Program-made: the position numbers and the translations under genes
The notes under the pieces: generated by a model
Seen by the model: only the letters and a program-made list of their open reading frames with translations
What the model was told of the DNA's origin: nothing
Databases searched by the model: none
In this document: piece by piece, positions 45,273-53,720 of the stretch
How positions within the stretch are numbered: the first letter of the stretch is position 1
How the letters are laid out: every line of letters begins with the position of its first letter
Assembly: GCF_013415105.1 (NCBI RefSeq)
Contig: NZ_JACCDF010000011.1
Location: 97,513-161,512, forward strand
Direction of reading: 5' to 3'
DNA length: 64,000 nt
Source: Vreelandella salicampi
GTDB lineage: Bacteria > Pseudomonadota > Gammaproteobacteria > Pseudomonadales > Halomonadaceae

Positions 45273-45677
45273 TTAGTGAACGTGGGCGGTGGCCAGCTCA
45301 ATCGCATCGCCTTGGCGGTTAAAGGCGACCATACGGCCGATATCGCCCATCTGCACGGCGCTGACCAAGTGCGAAAGCCGCGACTCGATCACGTCTTCGC
45401 TACCGGGATGATCCATCGCGGCGACTAGCGCAATATCCCAATCAACGCCGGTGGCTTGGGATTCTTCCGCCAGCGCGGCCATGTTATCGAGCTCCGTCGG
45501 GCACTTATCCACGCACAATACCGGCGTCAACACGCCGCCTTCGCCGTGCTCGACACTGTCGCGCTGCGCTTCTGTGGGGAAATCCGGCAGCTCCGCGCGG
45601 GTGAGCACAAACAACAGGCGCTGGGGCACGGGTTGAAGGCGCGCTTCTTGAATTAAATCGTCTAGGGTTGTCAGCAT
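45273..45677 (-). CDS. Small nar-operon-associated protein (database name 'ribonucleotide reductase subunit alpha')
   Basis: A 134-residue protein with the sequence TLDDLIQEARLQPVPQRLLFVL at its start, then GEGGVLTPVLCVDKCPTELD and a His-containing C-terminus. Short proteins of this type are annotated as 'ribonucleotide reductase subunit alpha' in databases, but it has none of the catalytic domain of NrdA, so that name is probably misleading. It closes the nar operon after the parvulin gene, which suggests a role linked to nitrate reductase expression or maturation. No known residues are seen. Confidence 0.7.
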   Translation of the reverse strand: MLTTLDDLIQEARLQPVPQRLLFVLTRAELPDFPTEAQRDSVEHGEGGVLTPVLCVDKCPTELDNMAALAEESQATGVDWDIALVAAMDHPGSEDVIESRLSHLVSAVQMGDIGRMVAFNRQGDAIELATAHVH

Positions 45678-45737
45678 GATGGTCTCTAATAAATGAGATG
45701 CTCGGATATCAGCCCGAATAAAGCCTGGGTACCTTTG

Positions 45738-46550
45738 CTACTGCATCAAGGCGCCGCCGCTATCGTCATCAAGCGCCACGCCTTCAACGCCGATATCGGC
45801 TTCAAGCGCCAGCAAATAGTGGCGCAGGCCGCGCCGGGTTGCCTGCTCGTGCAGGCTGCGGCGCACTTGATCAGCTACGGCGCTATAAGGCAAACGTTGC
45901 CCTTCTTCGCGCGCGTCGACCATGACGAGGTGCCAGCCAAAACGCGAGGCGATGGGGCGCTCGTGCAGGCCTTGTGGCAGATGTTGCAGCGCGCGGTCAA
46001 GCTCGGCCACGGTCTGCCCCGGCGCTAGCCACCCAAGCTCACCGCCCTGCTCTTTTGACGGGCAGGCGGAGTAGCGCGCCGCGAACTCGGTCAGCCGCTC
46101 AGGATGCTGCGCTAGCGTTTCCAACAGTTTGACGCCTTGATGATACTGGGCGTCGCGGGCTTCGGCGTCGTCCGGCGCGGCGGCGAGAAGAATGTGACGC
46201 ACCTTTACCCGCGTAGGTTCACAAAAACGCTCAGGGTGGCTGGCGTAGAAACGCTCGCAGTCATCTTCTGAGGGCTCGGGTACCGCAAGTTCCTGCTCTA
46301 ACAACTCGGCAATTGCTTGATCATCAACGTCGGCACCTGCTTCAACAAGCCCGAGCATTACAGCGCGTTGGCGCAAAAGCTCCCGCACGACTAGCGCACG
46401 CGCCGCTTTAAGCTGGGCAGTCCCGGCGCTGTCCGCAGGGTGGTACTGCATCTCGTGAGCAATGTCGCTGTCTAAAATCTGCTGGTCACCCACGCTCACC
46501 GGTGGGGGCGTGGCCGCCCCCGGTAACTGTTCAATATCAATCATCTGCAT
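45738..46550 (-). CDS. Parvulin-type peptidyl-prolyl isomerase of the nar operon
   Basis: A 270-residue protein with an N-terminal helical, SurA-like or NifM-like half and a parvulin domain (about 113-215). The latter contains VRHILLAAAPDD, FAARYSACPSKEQGGELGWL and RFGWHLVMVDAREEG. It lacks a signal peptide, so it probably works in the cytoplasm, on nitrate reductase subunits. Parvulins are common in proteobacterial nar operons (between narI and the next gene). AAGGAG lies before the ATG. Confidence 0.88.
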   Translation of the reverse strand: MQMIDIEQLPGAATPPPVSVGDQQILDSDIAHEMQYHPADSAGTAQLKAARALVVRELLRQRAVMLGLVEAGADVDDQAIAELLEQELAVPEPSEDDCERFYASHPERFCEPTRVKVRHILLAAAPDDAEARDAQYHQGVKLLETLAQHPERLTEFAARYSACPSKEQGGELGWLAPGQTVAELDRALQHLPQGLHERPIASRFGWHLVMVDAREEGQRLPYSAVADQVRRSLHEQATRRGLRHYLLALEADIGVEGVALDDDSGGALMQ

Positions 46551-46562
46551 GGCAACGACTCC

Positions 46563-47246
46563 TTAACCTCTACGGCGTACCAGTTGATAGCGGCGAGTCA
46601 CGTAGCCAAACGGCACGCTCCACACGTGTACCAGACGGGTAAAGGGGAATAGCAGGATAATGGTCATCCCGAGGAAAATATGCAGTTTGAAGATCCAGGA
46701 AACGTCGGCCATGTAATCCGCCGCACCGCCGCTGAAGAAGATGATCGACTGCGCCCAGCTAGAGAGTGTCAGCATCATTTCGCCATCGAGGTGGCCGAGC
46801 GAGAAAACCACGGTGATCAGCCCCAGCGCTGCCTGCAACACAATGAGCGCCAAAATCAGCGTATCCATGCGGCTAGAGGAAGCCCGCACACGCGGATTGA
46901 AGATTCGCCGATGAAGCAGCATGGCGCCGCCTATCAAGCAGGCAACACCGGCGGCACCGCCAACGATGATGGCGATCAGCTGCTTGGTGCCCGCATGCAG
47001 AAACGGCGCATAGACCCAGTGAGGGGTCAGCATGCCGACCAGGTGGCCAAAGAAGATCACGATAATCCCGACGTGAAACAAATTGCTTGCCAGACGCATG
47101 TTCTTCGACGACAGCATCTGGCTAGAGCCGGTTTTCCAGGTGTACTGACCGTGGTCATAACGCAGCAGGCTGCCGAGCAAAAATACCGTGCCCGCCAGGT
47201 ACGGGTAGTAACCATAAATCAAATGTTGCAGGTATTCGCTAAACAT
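46563..47246 (-). CDS. narI: Respiratory nitrate reductase gamma subunit NarI
   Basis: A 227-residue cytochrome b membrane subunit with five helices. It passes electrons from quinol to NarH. Heme-ligand histidines lie in NLFHVGIIVIFFGHLVGM and in the C-terminal pair IFKLHIFLGMTIILLFPFTRLVHVWSVP, of which short parts only are quoted here as evidence. It follows narJ by 12 nt and has AAGGAG before its ATG. Confidence 0.97.
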   Translation of the reverse strand: MFSEYLQHLIYGYYPYLAGTVFLLGSLLRYDHGQYTWKTGSSQMLSSKNMRLASNLFHVGIIVIFFGHLVGMLTPHWVYAPFLHAGTKQLIAIIVGGAAGVACLIGGAMLLHRRIFNPRVRASSSRMDTLILALIVLQAALGLITVVFSLGHLDGEMMLTLSSWAQSIIFFSGGAADYMADVSWIFKLHIFLGMTIILLFPFTRLVHVWSVPFGYVTRRYQLVRRRG

Positions 47247-47258
47247 GACGGTTCTCCT

Positions 47259-48047
47259 TTAGCGATCGCTTAAGCCACGACCGGCGGGGTCGCTGCTCGG
47301 CATGATGTTGATGGGGTCGCTGGGTACGCTGTGCTTGCGTTCGGCAAGGCGGCGCCCTTCGGCGGACTGCAGGGCGCAGTCCTGGTCGGATTCAGCGGAA
47401 AAACGTACCGCTTCTTCTTCCCATACGGCATCCAGCGCTTCTGGCGTGTCGTCTGGCGCTTCGGTTTTCACCTCGTCGCGGTGCGTACCGACGTCGTCTT
47501 CAGCGCCGATCAATGCTAGCAGGGCGTAAGGGGCCAAGGCGTAATCCGCCTCGCGCTCCTCTAAGCGCGCCGTGAGCAGCGCCAAGATATGGCGAATCTC
47601 GCCCAACCAGCGCGCAATTTCCCCTTCTGGGCGCGTGGAGAGGTACTCCAAAAATAGCGGTAGGTAGTCGGGCAGTTCGCGTGCGTCTAGCTCAAACCCA
47701 GCGGCTTGGTACTCGTTCATCAAATCGACCATGGCTTGGCCGCGGTCGCGAGACTCACCGTGAACGTGCTCAAACAGCAAAAGCGACGTCGCACGCCCCT
47801 TATCAAACAGGGCGACGTATTCCGCTTCCAGCTCTAAAAGCTCGTTGTCGGCTAGATGCTGACACCATGCCATCAGTTTAGTGCGCAACGCTGGTTTCCA
47901 GCGTTTTTCCGCCTCGATGAGCTCAATCAGCTCGCCGGCGGCTTGTTGTAGCTCGGCCGTCGGATAGTCCAGCAAACGCGCCAACACACGTAGACTGAGC
48001 ATTTCGTCGTGCGGCTCCGGCAGCCAGTTTTCGGCAGCGTTACCCAT
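47259..48047 (-). CDS. narJ: Nitrate reductase molybdenum-cofactor assembly chaperone NarJ
   Basis: A 262-residue helical chaperone that binds NarG and helps insert the Mo cofactor. The markers are MLSLRVLARLLDYPTAELQQ, ELEAEYVALFDKGRATSLLLFEHVHGESRDRG, and DYLPLFLEYLSTRP. The ATG at 48047 overlaps the narH stop and has GAGGAGG before it; an upstream Met in the same frame lies inside narH and is rejected. The acidic C-terminus is longer than in E. coli NarJ. Confidence 0.95.
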   Translation of the reverse strand: MGNAAENWLPEPHDEMLSLRVLARLLDYPTAELQQAAGELIELIEAEKRWKPALRTKLMAWCQHLADNELLELEAEYVALFDKGRATSLLLFEHVHGESRDRGQAMVDLMNEYQAAGFELDARELPDYLPLFLEYLSTRPEGEIARWLGEIRHILALLTARLEEREADYALAPYALLALIGAEDDVGTHRDEVKTEAPDDTPEALDAVWEEEAVRFSAESDQDCALQSAEGRRLAERKHSVPSDPINIMPSSDPAGRGLSDR

Positions 48048-49602
48048 GACGTGCCTCCTCGCTTTGCGCCTGCGGATCAAAGCTCTCTACGGGCTGTACC
48101 AAGGTGGACGTGGTCGAGCGGCCGTTGAACAAACTCGACGAACTCTCGCCGTGGCAGCCATCGCCAAAACTGAAGCCGCAACCGCCGCGCTCGGGGAAGG
48201 CGTCAGTGGCCATTTCGCGGTGGCTCGTGGGAATTACGAAGCGGTCTTCGTAATTGGCAATCGCCAGATAACGGTACATCTCTTCGACCTGGGCTTGGGT
48301 CAAATCCACTTCGTCGAGCACTGCGGTATTGGCATGGCCTTCGACATGCTTGCCGCGCATGTAAAGCCGCATCGCCATCAGCCGCTTGAGCGCTAGCACG
48401 ACGGGCGCTTCTTCGCCGGCGGTGAGCATATTGGCCAAATACTTCACCGGAATACGCAGCGATTCGATCTTGGGCATGACGCCGTCAAACTCGACCTTGC
48501 CGTCTTCAGCGGCGGATTGAATCGGCGACAGCGGCGGCACGTACCACACCATCGGCAGCGTGCGGTATTCCGGGTGCAGCGGCAGCGCTAAGCCCCAATC
48601 CATCGCCAGCTTGTAGACTGGCGATTCTTGCGCGGCCTTGATCACGTTATCGGTGATCCCGTCTTCCTTCGCCTGGGCGATCACGTCAGGGTCGTTGGGG
48701 TCGAGGAAGATGTCGCGCTGTCGGTGGTAAAGATCCTGCTCGCTGGGTGAGCTTGCCACTTCTTCAATGCGATCAGCATCGTAGAGCAGCACGCCGAGAT
48801 AACGGATGCGGCCCACACAGGTTTCCGAGCAGATCGTCGGCTGGCCCGATTCGATGCGCGGGTAACAGAAGATACACTTCTCGGATTTGCCGCTTTTCCA
48901 GTTGTAATAGATCTTCTTGTACGGGCAGCCGGAGATACACATCCGCCAGCCGCGGCACTTGTCCTGGTCGATCAGCACGATGCCGTCTTCTTCGCGCTTG
49001 TAAATCGCGCCACTCGGGCAGCTCGCCACACAGGTTGGGTTCAAGCAGTGCTCGCACAAACGCGGCAGGTACATCATGAAGGTGTTTTCAAACTGGCCGT
49101 AAATATCGGCCTGTACCTTCTCGAAGTTCATGTCCTTGCGGCGCTTGGCAAACTCGGTACCCAGAATTTCTTCCCAGTTGGGTCCCCATTCGATCTTTTT
49201 CATCCGTTCGCCGGTGATCAGCGAGCGCGGACGCGCCACGGGCTGGTGCTCGCTTTGCTTAGCCGTGTGCAGGTGCTGATAATCGAAGGTGAACGGCTCG
49301 TAATAATCATCCACTTCGGGCAAATCCGGGTTGGCGAAAATATTCGCCAACACCCGCCACTTACCGCCGATGCGCGGCTCGATCTTGCCGTCTTTACGAC
49401 GCATCCAGCCGCCTTTCCATTTAGCCTGGTTCTCCCATTCCTTGGGGTACCCGATGCCCGGCTTGGTCTCGACATTGTTAAACCAGGCGTACTCGACGCC
49501 TTCGCGACTGGTCCAGACGTTTTTGCACGTCACCGAACAGGTATGACAGCCGATGCACTTATCAAGATTGAGGACCATGCCTACTTGCGAGCGAATCTTC
49601 AT
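48040..49602 (-). CDS. narH: Nitrate reductase beta subunit NarH
   Basis: A 520-residue iron-sulfur subunit. Cys clusters CIGCHTCSVTCKNVW, CEHCLNPTCVASCPSGAIY, CRGWRMCISGCPYKK and CIFCYPRIESGQPTICSETC hold three [4Fe-4S] and one [3Fe-4S] clusters; the Trp in CRGWRMC is the usual 3Fe-4S feature. The start overlaps the narG stop by 4 nt (ATGA). Electrons pass from NarI to NarG. Confidence 0.97.
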   Translation of the reverse strand: MKIRSQVGMVLNLDKCIGCHTCSVTCKNVWTSREGVEYAWFNNVETKPGIGYPKEWENQAKWKGGWMRRKDGKIEPRIGGKWRVLANIFANPDLPEVDDYYEPFTFDYQHLHTAKQSEHQPVARPRSLITGERMKKIEWGPNWEEILGTEFAKRRKDMNFEKVQADIYGQFENTFMMYLPRLCEHCLNPTCVASCPSGAIYKREEDGIVLIDQDKCRGWRMCISGCPYKKIYYNWKSGKSEKCIFCYPRIESGQPTICSETCVGRIRYLGVLLYDADRIEEVASSPSEQDLYHRQRDIFLDPNDPDVIAQAKEDGITDNVIKAAQESPVYKLAMDWGLALPLHPEYRTLPMVWYVPPLSPIQSAAEDGKVEFDGVMPKIESLRIPVKYLANMLTAGEEAPVVLALKRLMAMRLYMRGKHVEGHANTAVLDEVDLTQAQVEEMYRYLAIANYEDRFVIPTSHREMATDAFPERGGCGFSFGDGCHGESSSSLFNGRSTTSTLVQPVESFDPQAQSEEARHG

Positions 49603-52600
49603 TTGACTGCCTCCTGGACGTAATCGTTACCTTCGCCATCGAGCCAGTCGATGTGCTTCATCTTGCGCACCAGCACGAACTCATCGCGGTTGGAGCCCAC
49701 AGTGCCGTAGTAGTTAAAGCTGTAGGCGAGTTGCGCATAGCCGCCGATCATGTGCGTCGGTTTAGGGCAAACGCGGGTGACAGAGTTGTGGATGCCGCCG
49801 CGTGTGCCGGTAATCTCGGAACCGGGCACATTCACCTGGCGCTCCTGGGCGTGGTACATCATCACCATGCCGTTCTTAATGCGTTGGCTCACCACCGCGC
49901 GGGCGGCGATCGAACCGTTGGCGTTATAAACCTCAATCCAATCGTTGTCCTCGATGCCGATGTCTGCGGCGTCGTCTTCAGAGAGCCACACCACCGGGCC
50001 ACCACGATTGAGCGTCAGCATTAGCTGGTTGTCGGAGTAGGTTGAGTGAATGCCCCACTTCTGGTGCGGCGTCAGGAAGTTAAGCGCCTTGCTCTTGTAG
50101 CCGTTATCCGCCGGGAGCTGGAAATTCTCCGCCGCTTTGGTGTTAATCGGCGGGCGGTACACCAAAAGGCTCTCACCGAAGTCACGCATCCAGGCGTGGT
50201 CTTGATAAAGCTGCTGACGACCGCTCACCGTGCGCCACGGAATCAGCTCGTGGACGTTGGTGTAGCCGGCGTTGTAGGAAACGTGCTCGTCTTCCAGGCC
50301 AGACCACGTTGGGCTTGAGATAATTTTGCGCGGCTGCGCGACGATATCGCGAAAGCGAATTTTCTCGTCTTCTTTGGGGTGCGCAAGATGGGTGTGGTCT
50401 AGCCCGGTAATCTTGCCTAGCGCTCCCCACGCCTTCACCGCCACTTGGCCGTTGGTTTCCGGCGCGAGCGTTAATACGGTTTCGGCGGCGTCAATCGCGG
50501 ACTCAATGCACGGGCGCCCTTTCGCCGACCCCTCAAGCTTGCGCTTATTGAGCTTGCCCAGAAGCTCAACTTCGGTATCGGTATTCCAGCTAATGCCTTT
50601 ACCGCCGTTGCCGAGTTTCTCAAGCGCCGGACCGAGCGAGGTAAAGCGCTCGTAGGTTTCGGGATAGTTGCGCTGCACTTCCATCAGCGCTGGCATGGTT
50701 TTGCCGGGAATCGGGTCGCACTCGCCTTTTTTCCAGTCTTTAACGTCCACCTGAGAAAGCTCCCCAGGCGAGTCGTGCTGCATTGGCAACGTGACAAGGT
50801 CAGTCTCTTCGCCAAGATGGCCTACGCAGGCTTTTGAGAACGCTTTGGCGATGCCCTTGTAGATATCCCAGTCGCTGCGCGACTCCCACGCCGGGTCGGT
50901 GGCCGCGGTCAGCGGATGAATAAATGGGTGCATATCCGAGGTATTGAGGTCGTTCTTCTCGTACCACGTTGCCGTAGGCAGCACGATGTCCGAGTAAAGG
51001 CAGGTGGTCGACATGCGGAAGTCCAACGTCACTAGCAGATCAAGCTTGCCTTCCGGTGCCTCGTCATGCCACTTCACTTCTTCGGGCTTCTGGCCGCCGA
51101 AATCACCGAGGTCCTTACCTTGAATACCGTGACGTGTACCCAGCAGGTATTTGAGCATGTACTCGTGGCCCTTGCCGGAGCTGCCGAGCAAGTTGGAGCG
51201 CCAGATAAACATATTACGCGGGAAGTTCTGCGGGTTGTCGGGGTCTTCCGCGGCAAAGGCGAGCTCACCTTTTTTCAGCTGTTCAACGGCGTACTCTTTA
51301 GTGGCCATCCCTGCTGCTTTGGCCAATTCCGCGATGCGTAGCGGGTTAGTGCCCAATTGCGGTGCGGAGGGCAACCAGCCCATCCGTTCGGCGCGAACGT
51401 TGTAATCGATCAGGCTACCGGTATGGCGCGAAGTATCGGCGAGCGGCGAGAGAATTTCCTTGATCTCCAGCTTTTCGTAGCGCCACTGCGAAGAGTGATT
51501 ATAGAAAAACGAAGTGGAGTTCATGTGCCGTGGCGGGCGCGTCCAATCGAGACCAAAGGCGAGCGGGAGCCAGCCGGTCTGCGGGCGCAGCTTCTCTTGG
51601 CCGACGTAGTGGGCCCAGCCGCCACCACTTTGACCGACACAGCCGCACATGATCAGCATGTTGATCAGGCCACGGTAGTTCATGTCCATGTGGTACCAGT
51701 GGTTCATCCCGGCACCGACGATGATCATGCTGCGTCCGTGGGTTTTATCGGCGTTATCGGCGAATTCACGCGCGATACGGGTCGCCTGCTCGGCGGAGAC
51801 GCCGGTGATCTTTTCCTGCCAGGCGGGGGTATAGGGCTTGATCTGATCGTAAGCCGTCGCGCCGTCGTCTTCGCCTTCTTTGCCCAAGCCACGGTCAATG
51901 CCGTAGTTGGCACACATCAGATCGAATACGGTGACCGCCAACACATCGGTACCGTCGGCCTTTTTCATCCGTTTGGCGGGCAGGCAGTGGTAGAGGCGGT
52001 CGCCACTTGCGCCTTCGACGTGGTCAAAGTGCTCGTGCTCGATGCCACCGAAGTATGGGAACGCCACGCGGGCGACATCGTCGTGATGACCCACAAAGGT
52101 CAGCAACGGCTTGATTTCAGCCCCTTCTGCGTCGAGCGATTCCAGGTTCCACTTGCCCTGGTTGGCCTCTTCTTCATTCCAGCGGAAGCCAATCGAACCC
52201 CGCGGCACCACCAGCTGGTCGCGGGTTTCGTCCCAGGCCAGCGTTTTCCATTCGGGGTTGTTGTCTTGGCCTAGGTTGTCGGCGAAATCCGCCGCGCGCA
52301 GCTGACGGCCGGGCACCAAGGTGCCGTCTTCGCGCGTTTCCAGCTCGACCAGACACGGCATATCGGTGTAGCGACGCACATAGTCGGTAAAATAGGCGCT
52401 GGGATTCTCCAAGTGAAACTCTTTGAGAATCACATGTCCCATCGCCATGGCAAGCGCGGCATCGGTGCCCTGCTTAGCGCTCATCCATTCATCAGTGAGC
52501 TTGGAGACCTCGGCGTAATCCGGCGTGATCGATACCGTCTTGGTGCCTTTGTAACGCACCTCGGTAAAGAAGTGGGCATCCGGCGTGCGAGTCTGCGGCA

Positions 52601-53369
52601 CGTTGGAACCCCAGGCGATGATATAGCCCGAGTTATACCAGTCAGCGGATTCGGGCACATCGGTCTGCTCACCCCAGGTCTGGGGGCTAGCCGGCGGAAG
52701 ATCGCAGTACCAGTCGTAGAAACTCATACACACGCCGCCGATCAGCGACAAATAACGGCTGCCAGCGGCGTAGCTGACCATCGACATGGCCGGGATCGGC
52801 GAGAAGCCGATAATGCGGTCCGGGCCGTACTGCTTAGCGGTGTAAACGTTGGACGCGGCAATCAGCTCATTGAGCTCATCCCAATTGGCACGCACCAATC
52901 CGCCCATGCCACGGGCACGCTTGTACTCTTTGGTTTTCGTCGGGTCGCTAACGATGTACTCCCACGCGTCCACCGGGTCTTTTTTCAGCGCCAGCGCCTC
53001 GCGCCACAGTTTCAAAAGCGGCTTGCGAATCAACGGGTACTTCAAGCGGTTGGCGCTGTACATGTACCACGAGTAGCTGGCCCCCCGCGGGCAGCCGCGC
53101 GGCTCGTGGTTGGGGAGATCGGGGCGTGTACGCGGGTAATCGGTCTGCTGCGTTTCCCAGGTCACCAGGCCATTTTTGACGTAGATTTTCCAGCTGCACG
53201 AGCCAGTGCAATTCACGCCGTGGGTGGAACGCACGACTTTGTCGTGTTGCCAGCGGCGGCGGTAGCTATCTTCCCACTGGCGGTCCTCTTGGCGGACTTC
53301 GCCGTGCTCATTAGCAAAGGGCTCACGCGCTTTGCGGAAAAAATTTAGCCGGTCAATGAAATGACTCAT
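49599..53369 (-). CDS. narG: Nitrate reductase alpha subunit NarG
   Basis: A 1256-residue molybdopterin enzyme that reduces nitrate to nitrite, cytoplasmic and membrane-bound through NarI. The FS0 iron-sulfur ligands are at H50 and C54, C58 (STHGVNCTGSCSWKIY), and the Mo-bis-MGD domain shows YNSGYIIAWGSNVPQTRTPD. Full-length, with no Tat twin-arginine export signal, as expected for NarG (only the residual SHFIDRLNFFRKA leader). The ATG at 53369 follows GGAG; a longer frame upstream was rejected. Confidence 0.97.
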   Translation of the reverse strand: MSHFIDRLNFFRKAREPFANEHGEVRQEDRQWEDSYRRRWQHDKVVRSTHGVNCTGSCSWKIYVKNGLVTWETQQTDYPRTRPDLPNHEPRGCPRGASYSWYMYSANRLKYPLIRKPLLKLWREALALKKDPVDAWEYIVSDPTKTKEYKRARGMGGLVRANWDELNELIAASNVYTAKQYGPDRIIGFSPIPAMSMVSYAAGSRYLSLIGGVCMSFYDWYCDLPPASPQTWGEQTDVPESADWYNSGYIIAWGSNVPQTRTPDAHFFTEVRYKGTKTVSITPDYAEVSKLTDEWMSAKQGTDAALAMAMGHVILKEFHLENPSAYFTDYVRRYTDMPCLVELETREDGTLVPGRQLRAADFADNLGQDNNPEWKTLAWDETRDQLVVPRGSIGFRWNEEEANQGKWNLESLDAEGAEIKPLLTFVGHHDDVARVAFPYFGGIEHEHFDHVEGASGDRLYHCLPAKRMKKADGTDVLAVTVFDLMCANYGIDRGLGKEGEDDGATAYDQIKPYTPAWQEKITGVSAEQATRIAREFADNADKTHGRSMIIVGAGMNHWYHMDMNYRGLINMLIMCGCVGQSGGGWAHYVGQEKLRPQTGWLPLAFGLDWTRPPRHMNSTSFFYNHSSQWRYEKLEIKEILSPLADTSRHTGSLIDYNVRAERMGWLPSAPQLGTNPLRIAELAKAAGMATKEYAVEQLKKGELAFAAEDPDNPQNFPRNMFIWRSNLLGSSGKGHEYMLKYLLGTRHGIQGKDLGDFGGQKPEEVKWHDEAPEGKLDLLVTLDFRMSTTCLYSDIVLPTATWYEKNDLNTSDMHPFIHPLTAATDPAWESRSDWDIYKGIAKAFSKACVGHLGEETDLVTLPMQHDSPGELSQVDVKDWKKGECDPIPGKTMPALMEVQRNYPETYERFTSLGPALEKLGNGGKGISWNTDTEVELLGKLNKRKLEGSAKGRPCIESAIDAAETVLTLAPETNGQVAVKAWGALGKITGLDHTHLAHPKEDEKIRFRDIVAQPRKIISSPTWSGLEDEHVSYNAGYTNVHELIPWRTVSGRQQLYQDHAWMRDFGESLLVYRPPINTKAAENFQLPADNGYKSKALNFLTPHQKWGIHSTYSDNQLMLTLNRGGPVVWLSEDDAADIGIEDNDWIEVYNANGSIAARAVVSQRIKNGMVMMYHAQERQVNVPGSEITGTRGGIHNSVTRVCPKPTHMIGGYAQLAYSFNYYGTVGSNRDEFVLVRKMKHIDWLDGEGNDYVQEAVK

Positions 53370-53487
53370 GGTCGATCTCCAGGCTTTTCGAAGGAAAGCA
53401 ATCGCCTGAAATACAGGCACCTTGGAAATCGATTCTGGGTGATTAAACATCCGATTTCTGCCCGGTTACCTCCATATAACCCCTCGC

Positions 53488-53503
53488 TACCTCTTAGGGG
53501 ATA
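53488..53503. promoter_or_regulatory. Imperfect NarL-type 7-2-7 heptamer pair in the narG leader
   Basis: TACCTCT-TA-GGGGATA: the left heptamer fits the NarL consensus TACYYMT; the right one, read in reverse (TATCCCC), matches 5 of 7. It lies about 119-134 bp upstream of narG. Weaker than the sites at narX and narK. Confidence 0.4.
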
Positions 53504-53585
53504 GTCTTTGCGACGGCCTTTGCCATAGCCGTTGAGAACGCGCTTACCAACTTCTGAAGATAGGAGCCGTTAAAGCCGGTTGCGT

Positions 53586-53599
53586 TTGATTCATATCAT
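53586..53599. promoter_or_regulatory. FNR/Anr-like box between narG and nnrS
   Basis: TTGAT-tcat-ATCAT matches the FNR consensus TTGAT-N4-ATCAA at 9 of 10 positions. For nnrS, TACTAT at 53621-53626 would be a -10 with the box centred near -41.5; for narG, TATCTT (minus, 53557-53562) fits equally. One box could therefore activate both divergent promoters under oxygen limitation. Confidence 0.75.
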
Positions 53600-53667
53600 G
53601 CATTATTAGAGCATCTTTATTACTATACCCCGACCCCGACGAGTACACTCAGGTATTAGCATCAAAA

Positions 53668-53712
53668 GTGCTGAGATAACAGGCGCTGAGATAACAGGTA
53701 CTAAGATAAAGG
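53668..53712 (+). repeat. Three tandem 15-bp units directly before nnrS
   Basis: GTGCTGAGATAACAG, GCGCTGAGATAACAG and GTACTAAGATAAAGG follow one another; the third overlaps the nnrS Shine-Dalgarno (AAGG). It may affect translation or be recent slippage expansion. Confidence 0.7.
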
Positions 53713-53720
53713 TGAAAAAC

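Noticed and set aside
53668..53712. CRISPR or integron repeat
   Set aside because: Only three contiguous 15-bp units without spacers or an associated recombinase.
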